DNA from: Verrucomicrobiota bacterium
GTDB taxonomy: Bacteria; Verrucomicrobiota; Verrucomicrobiia; Chthoniobacterales; UBA10450
Assembly (NCBI GenBank): GCA_003217965.1
Contig: QHNB01000025.1
Coordinates: 1-10,952, forward strand
Length of the DNA: 10,952 nucleotides
Direction: 5' to 3'
Made by a program: the position numbers and the translations under genes. Positions 1 to 7,774 of the stretch are shown in pieces; the stretch's first letter is position 1; the number at the start of each line of letters is the position of its first letter. The notes under the pieces were generated by a model. That model worked only from the letters and a program-made list of their open reading frames with translations. It was not told the origin of the DNA and ran no database searches.

Positions 1-1
1 G

Positions 2-337
2 AGAATTCTGAATCCGAAGCTGGCGCGCAGCCAAATCCTCGGCGGAAATCTCTTTGGGATCAGCATGGCCTTGATGGAAGCAACGATTCCCGATCCGAAC
101 ACGGGGCGAAACGTGAATGCGAATCTCGCTGAATATCACGTGGCGGTTTGTGCAGACGCGCCGGAGTTCGACATCGATTTCATCGACGAACCTGATCCAC
201 ACATGCCCGACCTTGGCGCTCGCGGCATTGGCGAAATTGGGATCGTCGGCATGCCGGCGGCGGTCGCGAATGCGATTTTTCACGCGACCGGCATGCGGGT
301 GCGCGATCTGCCTATTACGCCAGACAAATTACTGTGA
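2..337 (+). CDS. Molybdenum hydroxylase (xanthine/aldehyde dehydrogenase family) molybdopterin-binding subunit, 3' end only
   Basis: This is the last 111 residues of a large catalytic subunit whose start lies left of the window. The frame is open from base 2; the internal ATG at 65 is not the start. It shows the family's C-terminal signature: an NPK...SQILGG block at the left edge, a DPxTG...NLAEYHV block, and GARGIGEIG. The Glu of that last motif (codon 233-235) is the position of the catalytic base in xanthine oxidase-family enzymes. The end, RVRDLPITPDKLL, is typical of YagR/PaoC-like subunits. An ungapped hand alignment to the C-terminus of the next gene gives about 68 identical residues of 111, so the two are paralogues. 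The stop TGA at 335-337 overlaps the GTG start of the next gene. The enzyme hydroxylates an aldehyde or N-heterocycle at the molybdenum centre and passes electrons to 2Fe-2S and FAD subunits, which would be expected further upstream. The substrate cannot be inferred. Confidence 0.93.
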   Translation, partial: RILNPKLARSQILGGNLFGISMALMEATIPDPNTGRNVNANLAEYHVAVCADAPEFDIDFIDEPDPHMPDLGARGIGEIGIVGMPAAVANAIFHATGMRVRDLPITPDKLL

Positions 338-2499
338 GTGCTACGGATCAAACATCGATACCGGCCCACTCGATGAGCCAACCGATCAGTCGGGTTGATG
401 GTCCACTAAAAGTGACCGGCGCAGCGACCTACCCGGCCGAGTTCTCCGTTCCCAATCTTGCCCAGGCTTTTGCCGTCATGAGTGCCATCGCACGCGGTAA
501 GATAACCGCAATCGATAGCACGGCCGCCGAAAAAGCTGCCGGCGTCCTCGCCGTGATCACGCATTTAAATGCTCCCAAATTAGCGGAACCACCGAACGCG
601 CAAAAAACCCAAGGTATTCGCATCGAACAACGGATCCCGCTGGTGGACGATGTCATTTCGTATGGCGGGCAATATGTTGCCGTAGTCGTAGCCGAAACTT
701 CGGAACAGGCGCGTTACGCCGCATCTCTGCTGAAAATTTCATATGCTCCGCAAAAGCCTGCGTTGCGCATGGAGAATGCGCTGAAGGCGGATAAGCCACC
801 GCAGGTCGAAGAGAAACGCCTTCAACAAAGCAAAGGCGATCTCAACACTGCATTCCAAAATCCGGAGTTCGTTAAGATTGAACAGACTTATTCAACGCCG
901 ACTGAAACGCATAATCCGATGGAATGCTCGGCAACGATTGCTGTCTGGGACGCGCCTGATCGGGTCACAATTTATGATGCGACGCAGTACGTAAAAGGAG
1001 CGCAGGGAATTGTCTCTCACGCGTTCGGCTTACCTCGAGACAATGTGCGCGTGATTTGTCCATTCGTGGGCGGAGCATTCGGATGCAAAGGCCCGGTCTG
1101 GCCGCACACGATTCTGGCCGTCATGGCAGCCAAAGTGGTCAACCGTCCTGTCCGCTTAGAATTGACCCGACACGCCATGTTCAGCGGAACCGGTCATCGG
1201 ACGCCGACGACCCAGAAGATCGCACTTGCGGCCAGCCGAGATGGGAAGCTGCAGGGAATTCGGCATCACAGTGAAATGGTGACATCGCCCGTCGGATGGT
1301 GGGTTGAGGGCTGCGGTACCGGATCGACCAACGTTCTCTATGACGCACCCGCCATTGCCTTCGACCATGACGTGCGCCAGGTGAATATCGCCCAACCTTC
1401 GTTCATGCGGGCGCCTGGGGAATGTCCCGGCACCTATGCGCTCGAATGTGCGATGGACGAGCTGGCCTACGCGCTGAAAGTCGATCCGTTGCGACTGCGG
1501 CTTGTGAATGATTCCCCGAATCACCCGATGAAAGGAATTCCCTGGTCGGCGAAACATTTACGCGAGTGTTATGAAAGCGGCGGAGAAAAGTTTGGCTGGT
1601 CCCGTCGCAACCACGAGCCCCGCTCGATGGAAGAGGGCAATTTATTGGTCGGTTGGGGCATGGCAACAGCGACATATCCGGCGCACGCCGGCCGCGCCGA
1701 TGTGAAAATTCAGTTAAATGCGGACGGCACCGCTCTGGTAAGCTGTGCCGCGCATGACCTGGGTACCGGACAATACACGGTCCTGACACAAATCAGCGCC
1801 GATGCGATCGGGTTGCCAATCGAGAAAGTGAAATTCGTACTGGGTGATTCCGATTTGCCATTCGGGCCGGTTGCTGGCGGATCGCAGACGACCGGCACCG
1901 TCGGCTCAGGCATTGCCAGAGCGGCAGAAGACTTAAAAAAGAAGCTCTCCGATCTTGGTGCTGATCCGGCCAAGCCGGATTCGTTCGGTCAGGCTCTGAA
2001 CCGGGCCGGCATGAAGATGCTGGAGGCGGAGGGTAAATTTGAGTTTAAGGAGAACGAAAAGCTCGCTTTTCAAAGCTGGGGTGCGCATTTTTGCGAAGTC
2101 AAAATTGATGCCGATCTGCCTCTCGTCCGTGTGACGCGCTGGGTAAGTGTGATGAATTGCGGCCGTGTCGTAAATCCGAAGACTGGCGGGAGCCAAATTC
2201 TTGGCGGAATTGTTATGGGAATCGGTATGGCCCTGGAAGAAGAGACACACTACGATCCGGCCACAGGTTTGCCAGTCACGCGCAACCTAGCTGATTATCA
2301 CGTGCCGGTACACGCTGACATAAACTCGATTGAAGTGCATTTTGTCGGCGAACCTGATTACGCTTTCAATCCTGTGGGTGCTCGCGGAATGGGCGAAATC
2401 GGGATCACCGGCGCGGCCGCGGCGGTCGCGAACGCCGTATTTCACGCCACGGGAAAGAGGGTGCGCGACTTGCCGATTACTCCGGACAAATTGATCTAA
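334..2499 (+). CDS. Molybdenum hydroxylase (xanthine/aldehyde dehydrogenase family) molybdopterin-binding subunit, YagR/PaoC-like
   Basis: A complete 721-residue catalytic subunit, close to the usual length for PaoC-like proteins. The N-terminal third (about 18-150) matches the a/b hammerhead domain, opening with SRVDGPLKVTGAATYPAEF. The rest is the molybdopterin-binding domain: GGAFGCKG at 246-253, the FMRAPGE loop with Arg359, DLGTGQYTVLTQ, GGSQTTGTVGSG, and GARGMGEIG with the presumed catalytic Glu688. All expected blocks are present, so it looks functional. There is no signal peptide. It should be cytoplasmic unless exported with a Tat-carrying 2Fe-2S partner, as in E. coli PaoABC. The GTG start at 334 is chosen because it forms a 4-base GTGA overlap with the preceding stop and leaves a normal length. 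An ATG at 370 or later could be an alternative start; neither has a clear Shine-Dalgarno sequence. It is followed after 5 bases by the xdhC-like gene. Oxidation of an aldehyde or heterocycle is the likely reaction, with substrate unknown. Confidence 0.95.
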   Translation: MSATDQTSIPAHSMSQPISRVDGPLKVTGAATYPAEFSVPNLAQAFAVMSAIARGKITAIDSTAAEKAAGVLAVITHLNAPKLAEPPNAQKTQGIRIEQRIPLVDDVISYGGQYVAVVVAETSEQARYAASLLKISYAPQKPALRMENALKADKPPQVEEKRLQQSKGDLNTAFQNPEFVKIEQTYSTPTETHNPMECSATIAVWDAPDRVTIYDATQYVKGAQGIVSHAFGLPRDNVRVICPFVGGAFGCKGPVWPHTILAVMAAKVVNRPVRLELTRHAMFSGTGHRTPTTQKIALAASRDGKLQGIRHHSEMVTSPVGWWVEGCGTGSTNVLYDAPAIAFDHDVRQVNIAQPSFMRAPGECPGTYALECAMDELAYALKVDPLRLRLVNDSPNHPMKGIPWSAKHLRECYESGGEKFGWSRRNHEPRSMEEGNLLVGWGMATATYPAHAGRADVKIQLNADGTALVSCAAHDLGTGQYTVLTQISADAIGLPIEKVKFVLGDSDLPFGPVAGGSQTTGTVGSGIARAAEDLKKKLSDLGADPAKPDSFGQALNRAGMKMLEAEGKFEFKENEKLAFQSWGAHFCEVKIDADLPLVRVTRWVSVMNCGRVVNPKTGGSQILGGIVMGIGMALEEETHYDPATGLPVTRNLADYHVPVHADINSIEVHFVGEPDYAFNPVGARGMGEIGITGAAAAVANAVFHATGKRVRDLPITPDKLI

Positions 2500-2504
2500 A
2501 AATC

Positions 2505-3425
2505 GTGAAAGAACTCGCAGAAATTTTGCAAGAATGTGAGCGGCGCCGGGATCAACCGTTGGCTCTGGCAACGCTTGTTCGCGCGCAAGGATCAAGCTAT
2601 CGACGCGTCGGTGCCCGAATGCTAATCGCTTCCGACGGGACCACAGCCGGATCCCTCAGTGCTGGTTGTCTCGAAGAAGAAGTGGCGGCATGCGCCCTTC
2701 GAGTCATTCATACCCGCCAGCCAACCATGATGTCGTTTGATACCAGACGCCGCTTCGGCTGCGACGGTAGCATCGAGATTTTCGTTGAACCCGCAGCCGA
2801 GGAATTTTTGGCCGAGCTTGCTCGACATTTTTTACTTCGCCGCACCTGCATTATAGCGACGGTCTTTGAAGACGCGGAGCGACTGGGCAGCTTCATTTCC
2901 ACCTTAGATTACGCCAAGGCAGGAACACTTTGCCAGATGGTCGAGCCGCCTCTTCGCTTGATCGTTGTCGGCGACGAACCTGAATTGCCCTCGCTTGAAA
3001 CTTTTGCACGAACGATCGGTTGGCAGATCATCAATTGCCAGTCGATTTGTGAATTGCCGAACGAAATCGACTCGCGCACGGCGGCGCTTATCAAAACTCA
3101 TCATTATGGCCGCGACTGCGCCGCTTTACGCCTGCTACTACCGATGGGATTGCGTTATCTGGGTTTGATTGGACCACGTCGGCGACGCGACCGAATTCTT
3201 GGAGACGTTCTTGATTCCGGCGTCGAAATGAGATCGCAACTTTTTGCGCCAGCCGGCTTGGATTTAGGCGCCGAGGCCCCGGAGGAAGTCGCCATGTCGG
3301 TCGTTGCCGAGATTCAACGTGTCTTTGGCCAAGGATCTGGCGAATCGTTACGCGATCGGAAAGCGCCGATTCATTGCGCGCGGCAAAAATCGCACCTGGC
3401 TTCAGCCGAAATCGTCCGCGGTTAG
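2505..3425 (+). CDS. XdhC/CoxI family molybdenum cofactor maturation and insertion protein
   Basis: 306 residues. Proteins of this family bind molybdenum cofactor, help its sulfuration and insert it into xanthine dehydrogenase-type enzymes in the cytoplasm. The N-terminal XdhC/CoxI domain is clear: GSSYRR at 29-34, then GSLSAGCLEEEV with Cys55 in the conserved AGCxE motif. The C-terminal domain is Rossmann-like. It begins near residue 152 (LIVVGDEPEL, Gly156) and continues with THHYGRDCAAL, YLGLIGPRRRRDRI, PAGLDLGAEAPEEVAMSVVAEI and a GPIH-like end (KAPIH). The glycine-rich turn at 156 is less canonical than the GAG form common in the family. About 19 residues extend past the usual PIH end. 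The start is GTG at 2505, five bases after the stop of the catalytic subunit. The TAG stop shares one base with the GTG start of the next gene (TAGTG). Its place directly behind the molybdenum subunits supports it as their dedicated chaperone. Confidence 0.92.
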   Translation: MKELAEILQECERRRDQPLALATLVRAQGSSYRRVGARMLIASDGTTAGSLSAGCLEEEVAACALRVIHTRQPTMMSFDTRRRFGCDGSIEIFVEPAAEEFLAELARHFLLRRTCIIATVFEDAERLGSFISTLDYAKAGTLCQMVEPPLRLIVVGDEPELPSLETFARTIGWQIINCQSICELPNEIDSRTAALIKTHHYGRDCAALRLLLPMGLRYLGLIGPRRRRDRILGDVLDSGVEMRSQLFAPAGLDLGAEAPEEVAMSVVAEIQRVFGQGSGESLRDRKAPIHCARQKSHLASAEIVRG

Positions 3426-4048
3426 TGGAAAAGATCGCCGCCATTATTCTGGCTGCTGGACCATCAGTGCGTCTCGGTCGACCGAAGCAACTGGTCGAAG
3501 TCGACGGGCAGTCACTTATCGAACGGGCATTAGATGCAGCCAAGGGCGCCGGCTGCAAGCCGGTACTGGTTGTGACCGGCGCAAACCATCGGCAAGTTGT
3601 TCCGCGAATTCGGAAGTCTGGCGCGGAGATCGTAACAAATATGGACTGGAAAAAGGGGCTCGGCTCGTCAATTCGTGCCGGTATCGAACGATTACGGCAA
3701 AGACATCCGAAAACTTCCGCGGTCCTACTGACAGTTTGCGATCAGCCGCTTCTTCGGGCCCGGCACTTGCGCCGTCTGGTCAATCTTCGATGCGAGACAG
3801 GGCAACCTATCGTCTGCTCGCGCTATGCAGAAACAGTCGGAGTTCCCGCTATTTTCGGACGTGAATTTTTCGACGAGCTGATGCAGCTCGGCGAACAGGG
3901 GGCTAAAAGATTGTTGCTTTCACATTCTGACCAATCTGCGGAAATTTCACTGCCAGAGGCGGAGCTCGACATCGACGGGGAGGTTGATATCGAGAGGCTG
4001 GATTCGAGTAAGCGCAGCCTGATTTTCGCGCGTTGTAAGCAGCCGTAA
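3425..4048 (+). CDS. MocA/MobA-like molybdopterin nucleotidyltransferase (NTP transferase family)
   Basis: 207 residues from the GTG at 3425. The N-terminal nucleotide-binding signature LAAGPSVRLGRPKQL (from residue 9) is the LAAGxSxRxGxPK form seen in MocA-type CTP:molybdopterin cytidylyltransferases rather than the LAGG form of GTP-using MobA. It is followed by the VCDQP metal/nucleotide motif (Asp106), a GVPAIF block, and GAKRLL, all in the family order. The likely job is to attach a nucleotide to the molybdenum cofactor before delivery to the hydroxylase encoded upstream. The start at 3425 overlaps the xdhC stop by one base and gives a standard N-terminus. An in-frame ATG at 3374 would add 17 residues lying entirely inside xdhC and outside the conserved domain, so it is less likely. 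This is the last gene of the molybdenum module; a gap of 139 bases follows. CTP versus GTP specificity is inferred from the motif only. Confidence 0.9.
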   Translation: MEKIAAIILAAGPSVRLGRPKQLVEVDGQSLIERALDAAKGAGCKPVLVVTGANHRQVVPRIRKSGAEIVTNMDWKKGLGSSIRAGIERLRQRHPKTSAVLLTVCDQPLLRARHLRRLVNLRCETGQPIVCSRYAETVGVPAIFGREFFDELMQLGEQGAKRLLLSHSDQSAEISLPEAELDIDGEVDIERLDSSKRSLIFARCKQP

Positions 4049-4187
4049 CAACGGTTCGGAACGTTTTATGGGGGCGTCGTGGCAAACCGAAATGCCGCGA
4101 ACGCTGTTACCGTAACAATGGTGGATAAATCAGAGCGCGCCGGGGCTCAGAATTGGGTGTGCACGGACTAACCCGAGTTCTTGATCG
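4049..4187. other. Intergenic region between the molybdenum hydroxylase genes and the act operon
   Basis: This 139-base gap is the only sizeable noncoding stretch in the window. I see no plausible gene in it; an ATG at 4068 stops after 15 codons. It holds two short palindromes and a repeated CCGTAACAA. No hairpin followed by a T-run strong enough to call a terminator is present. No confident -35/-10 pair could be picked; an AT-richer GATAAA at 4124-4129 is the nearest thing to a -10 box. Because the act genes downstream are tightly overlapped, their promoter most likely lies here, unless transcription reads through from the molybdenum genes. The act start at 4188 lacks a recognisable Shine-Dalgarno sequence. 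Confidence 0.5.
4105..4117. promoter_or_regulatory. Possible operator: 13-base palindrome upstream of actA
   Basis: The bases TGTTACCGTAACA form a perfect 6-1-6 inverted repeat about 70 bases before the actA start, in noncoding DNA. The 9-mer CCGTAACAA that overlaps its right arm also occurs at 4043-4051, over the mocA stop codon. A symmetric site in this position could bind a dimeric regulator, but I cannot assign it to any known regulator family, and short palindromes occur by chance. Confidence 0.25.
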
Positions 4188-4847
4188 ATGGCCCAGATTT
4201 TTTCGCCGCGATCAAATGTCCAGGCGAAAGTTATTATTGTTGCCACAATCCTCCTTGTGTGCGCGGGAGGATGGTTGACCTCTGCCGTTTGGTGGTCGCC
4301 TTACACTACTTACGTCAACGTGCCGTTTGATCAGCCGGTGCCTTTCAGTCATCAACAGCACGTTGCCGGACTGGGGATTGATTGCCGCTACTGTCATACG
4401 TCCGTCGAGACGTCTTCTTTCGCTGGAATGCCCGCAACCGAGACGTGCATGACCTGTCACTCCCAATTGTGGACGGAGGCACCGCTGCTCGCGCCGGTAC
4501 GTGCCAGCCTTACTACCAACACGTCATTGAAATGGACTCGTGTCTACGATCTGCCCGACTTCGCCTATTTCGACCACGGTATCCACGTCACGAAAGGCGT
4601 CGGCTGCTCGACCTGTCACGGCCGGGTCGATCAGATGCCAATCACCTGGAAGACGCAAACCCTTTACATGAAGTGGTGTCTGGAATGCCATCGCGCGCCA
4701 GAAAAGTATCTCCGCCCACAGAACGAGATTTATAATATGGTGTGGCATCCGGGTAAGGATCAGACCGCACTTGGCCGGCAATTGATCGCGCAGGACCACA
4801 TCGACACTTCAGGTCGGTTAACCAATTGCAGCACCTGTCATCGATGA
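4188..4847 (+). CDS. actA: Alternative Complex III subunit ActA, membrane-anchored pentaheme cytochrome c
   Basis: 219 residues. ActA is the multiheme subunit of the quinol:electron acceptor oxidoreductase ACIII, carrying electrons on the periplasmic side. The N-terminus MAQIFSPRSN is the form usual for this family and fixes the ATG at 4188. One membrane segment (about 14-34) anchors it, with the hemes outside. Five CxxCH heme-attachment motifs are present: CRYCH (66), CMTCH (87), CSTCH (140), CLECH (164) and CSTCH (214). The last ends one residue before the C-terminus, which is family-typical. The VPFSHQQHV block and the FDHGIHV block supply His residues that probably act as distal heme ligands. 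The gene opens the act operon. Its TGA at 4845-4847 overlaps the ATG of actB in an ATGA, which suggests coupled translation. No deviation from the family is seen. Confidence 0.96.
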   Translation: MAQIFSPRSNVQAKVIIVATILLVCAGGWLTSAVWWSPYTTYVNVPFDQPVPFSHQQHVAGLGIDCRYCHTSVETSSFAGMPATETCMTCHSQLWTEAPLLAPVRASLTTNTSLKWTRVYDLPDFAYFDHGIHVTKGVGCSTCHGRVDQMPITWKTQTLYMKWCLECHRAPEKYLRPQNEIYNMVWHPGKDQTALGRQLIAQDHIDTSGRLTNCSTCHR

Positions 4848-7774
4848 AGCCTGACCGATCCGGCCCAATGCATGAGTATTGGAGAAGCCTGGACGAACGA
4901 GCGGGGACGCCGGAATTCGAACGCTGGTTGCATGGGGAATTTCCCGCCGCGGCCGAGGAGTGGGTAAGTGACATTCATCGACGCGAATTTTTGCGACTCA
5001 TGGGTGCATCAGCCGCGCTTGCTGGCCTGGGGGCATGCACGAAGCAGCCTCTGGAAAAAATTGCCCCTTATGTAGAACAGCCGGAGCAAATCGTACCGGG
5101 TAAGCCGCTGCATTTTGCTACCGCAACAACTTTTGCCGGCTACGCCCAAGGAATTGTCGTAACCAGTCACGAAGGCCGTCCTACGAAAATAGAAGGCAAG
5201 CCAGAACATCCGGCCAGCCTCGGGGCGACGACAGTTTGGGCGCAAGCGGATGTCGTAGATCTTTATGATCCTGATCGCGCCCAGGCCGTCACTAAGGCAG
5301 GACAAATTAGTACCTGGGACGATTTCCTACAGGAATTGAACGTGGGCTTGGAGGTCCAGCAACAAACCGGCGGCTCTGGTTTACGGATTCTCACCCAAAC
5401 CGTCACGTCCCCGACGCTCGGTCGCCAACTTGCAGATCTAGCGAAGAAATTTCCAAACGCGCGCTGGCATCAGTGGGATCCAATGACGCGCGAGAATGCT
5501 CAGTCGGCCAGCGCCACCGGAGAAAATATCTACAGTGTGGCGGCAGCATCCGTGATCGTCTCTCTGGATTCCGATTTTCTTTATTTCCATCCCGCAGCGT
5601 TGCGTTACGCGCGCGAATTCGCCTCCGCTCGCCGGCTTACGCAGGTCCAGGATGCGCGAATGAGTCGACTCTATGTCGCCGAACCAACACCGACGATTAC
5701 GGGCGCAAACGCAGATCACCGAATTGCCGTTCCTGCGCGCAACATCGAAATAATAGCAAATGCCCTGGCGCAGGAGCTCGGAGTAGGTGAGGGGACTGCT
5801 TCAACGTCATTGCCGGATCCGATCGCGAAATGGATAAAGGCAGCTGCCCAAGATCTGAGCGCCAGTCTGGGTCGGTCGATCGTGATCGCTGGTGAAACGC
5901 AACCGCCGGCGGTTCACATCTTGGTCGACAAAATCAACCATCAGCTCGGCAACATCGGCCGAACCATACTGCCGGGAAGACAGGTTGTAGTGAACTCGAT
6001 TGATCAGACCGACTCCGTGCGGGCGCTCATTCGTGACTTAAATAATGGCGCGGTGGACCTCCTTCTCATCATTGGTGGAAATCCAGTCTTTGATGCACCG
6101 GTCGATCTCGCATTCACAACTGCACTTGGATGCGCGAAGTTGCGCGTTCATCATAGCCTGCACACCAACGAGACGTCGCTAGCATGTCACTGGCACATTC
6201 CTGCCGCCCATTTTCTGGAGTCGTGGAGTGACGCGCTTGCTTTTGATGGGACTGCAACTGTAATCCAGCCGCTGATCGAGCCGTTATATGCCGGTCTTAC
6301 CACACATGAACTGGTAGAAGCTTTTATTCACCAACCCGTTCGAAATGCGTTCGAAATTGTGCGGGAAAGCTGGCGCGCGGCAAAATCGTCGTCGGACTTC
6401 GACTTAGATTGGCGGCGGGCGCTCAATCACGGCGTCGTTCCGCAACCATCAGAGGAGTCAATGGCAGCTCCGATTCAAACCAGACAATCGCGTGTTTCGA
6501 ATCAGGCGGGAGGCTTGGAAATTCTTTTTCGTCCGGACCCGAATATCCTGGATGGCCGCTACGCCAACAACGCCTGGCTTCAGGAGATGCCGCGACCGCT
6601 GACGAAAATTTGCTGGGACAATGCGGCGATTGTGAGTCCGCAACTCGCGAAACAGGAGGCGCTAAAAACCGGTGATATTGTTGAACTTCAGTTCCGAGGA
6701 AAGAAGATCGCAGCACCAGTTTGGATTCAGCCTGGCCAATCGGAAAATTCGATCACAGTCCATTTCGGAAATGGCCGCAGGGAAGTAGGCCGGGTTGGTC
6801 GAGGGGTTGGATTCAATGCCTACGAACTGAGAACATCGGACGCACTCTGGTTTGGTGACGGCCTCACTTTGCGCAAGACTGGCGCCAAGCATGAATTTGC
6901 GACGACACAACATCATCATGCGATCGAAGGCCGGCACATGTTCCGCGCGGGAACGCTGGCCCAATTTTCAAGCGATCCAGGTTTTGCGTCGAAAATGGCG
7001 GAGGTGCCGAAGCGGGAGGAAACGCTTTATAACCCGGACGAATTCAAGAATGCCGGATACGCCTGGGGGATGGTGATTGACCTCACTGCATGCATTGGCT
7101 GCAACTCCTGCACCATTGCTTGTCAGGCCGAAAACAACATTCCAGTGGTTGGCAAATACCAAGTGAGCGTCGGTCGAGAAATGCAATGGATTCGAATCGA
7201 CTCTTATTATAATGGCCCAGTTGAAGCGCCGGAACTGAACCATCAGCCGGTGCCTTGCATGCATTGCGAACATGCACCGTGCGAGCTTGTTTGTCCGGTT
7301 GGGGCCACGGTGCACGATAATGAAGGTCTCAACCTTCAAGTCTACAACCGGTGCGTCGGGACGCGGTATTGCTCCAATAATTGCCCCTACAAAGTCCGCC
7401 GATTTAATTTTTTCGAATTAAACGGCAAGCTTTCTCCCGTAGAGAAATTGGGGAAAAATCCGGATGTCACTGTGCGTTCGCGCGGGGTGATGGAAAAATG
7501 CACCTATTGTGTCCAGCGCATCAATGCGGCCCGTCACGTCGCTGAGCTCGATCATGATCGCTCGATTCGCGACGGCGAAGTAGTTCCGGCTTGCGCCCAG
7601 GTCTGCCCGACCGAAGCAATTATCTTTGGTGACATCAATAATCCAAATAGCCGAGTCTCGGAATTTAAGCGATCGCCACTGAATTACGGCATGCTGGCTG
7701 AGTTGAACACGCGGCCGCGGACAACTTATCTGGCCAAACTACGTAATCCGAATCCGGAGCTGGTGAGCTTATGA
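4844..7774 (+). CDS. actB: Alternative Complex III subunit ActB, Fe-S protein with molybdopterin-oxidoreductase-like domain
   Basis: 976 residues. ActB is the large periplasmic subunit linking quinol oxidation to the hemes. A twin-arginine sequence HRREFLRLMGAS (Arg46-Arg47) is followed by a hydrophobic stretch and a lipobox-like LGAC (Cys65). This suggests Tat export and lipid anchoring. Residues of about 75-700 resemble the molybdopterin oxidoreductase family; in studied ACIII this domain holds no cofactor. The C-terminal ferredoxin-like domain has four cysteine groups: 750/753/756/760, 805/808/813/817, 837/843/847 and 886/889 with 917/921. That is 15 cysteines. The third group has Thr where a fourth Cys would be (CVGTRYC), consistent with three 4Fe-4S and one 3Fe-4S cluster as known for the family. 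The ATG at 4844 is chosen for its ATGA overlap with actA; a TTG at 4826 lies inside actA's last heme motif. The stop overlaps actC by ATGA. Confidence 0.96.
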   Translation: MKPDRSGPMHEYWRSLDERAGTPEFERWLHGEFPAAAEEWVSDIHRREFLRLMGASAALAGLGACTKQPLEKIAPYVEQPEQIVPGKPLHFATATTFAGYAQGIVVTSHEGRPTKIEGKPEHPASLGATTVWAQADVVDLYDPDRAQAVTKAGQISTWDDFLQELNVGLEVQQQTGGSGLRILTQTVTSPTLGRQLADLAKKFPNARWHQWDPMTRENAQSASATGENIYSVAAASVIVSLDSDFLYFHPAALRYAREFASARRLTQVQDARMSRLYVAEPTPTITGANADHRIAVPARNIEIIANALAQELGVGEGTASTSLPDPIAKWIKAAAQDLSASLGRSIVIAGETQPPAVHILVDKINHQLGNIGRTILPGRQVVVNSIDQTDSVRALIRDLNNGAVDLLLIIGGNPVFDAPVDLAFTTALGCAKLRVHHSLHTNETSLACHWHIPAAHFLESWSDALAFDGTATVIQPLIEPLYAGLTTHELVEAFIHQPVRNAFEIVRESWRAAKSSSDFDLDWRRALNHGVVPQPSEESMAAPIQTRQSRVSNQAGGLEILFRPDPNILDGRYANNAWLQEMPRPLTKICWDNAAIVSPQLAKQEALKTGDIVELQFRGKKIAAPVWIQPGQSENSITVHFGNGRREVGRVGRGVGFNAYELRTSDALWFGDGLTLRKTGAKHEFATTQHHHAIEGRHMFRAGTLAQFSSDPGFASKMAEVPKREETLYNPDEFKNAGYAWGMVIDLTACIGCNSCTIACQAENNIPVVGKYQVSVGREMQWIRIDSYYNGPVEAPELNHQPVPCMHCEHAPCELVCPVGATVHDNEGLNLQVYNRCVGTRYCSNNCPYKVRRFNFFELNGKLSPVEKLGKNPDVTVRSRGVMEKCTYCVQRINAARHVAELDHDRSIRDGEVVPACAQVCPTEAIIFGDINNPNSRVSEFKRSPLNYGMLAELNTRPRTTYLAKLRNPNPELVSL

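Noticed and set aside
65..337. Small 90-residue gene starting at ATG 65
   Set aside because: The same frame is open to the left edge and matches the C-terminus of a large molybdenum subunit, so the ATG is an internal methionine.
1156..1789. Antisense open frames over the molybdenum hydroxylase gene
   Set aside because: They are out-of-frame shadows of a strongly conserved gene and show no recognisable domain.
3304..3864. 186-codon open frame spanning the xdhC/mocA junction
   Set aside because: It is Arg/Ser-rich with no motif and overlaps two genes with clear family signatures in other frames.
4051..4066. Possible terminator after mocA (AACG...CGTTTT)
   Set aside because: The stem is only 3-4 pairs with a mismatch and the T-run is four bases; too weak to call.
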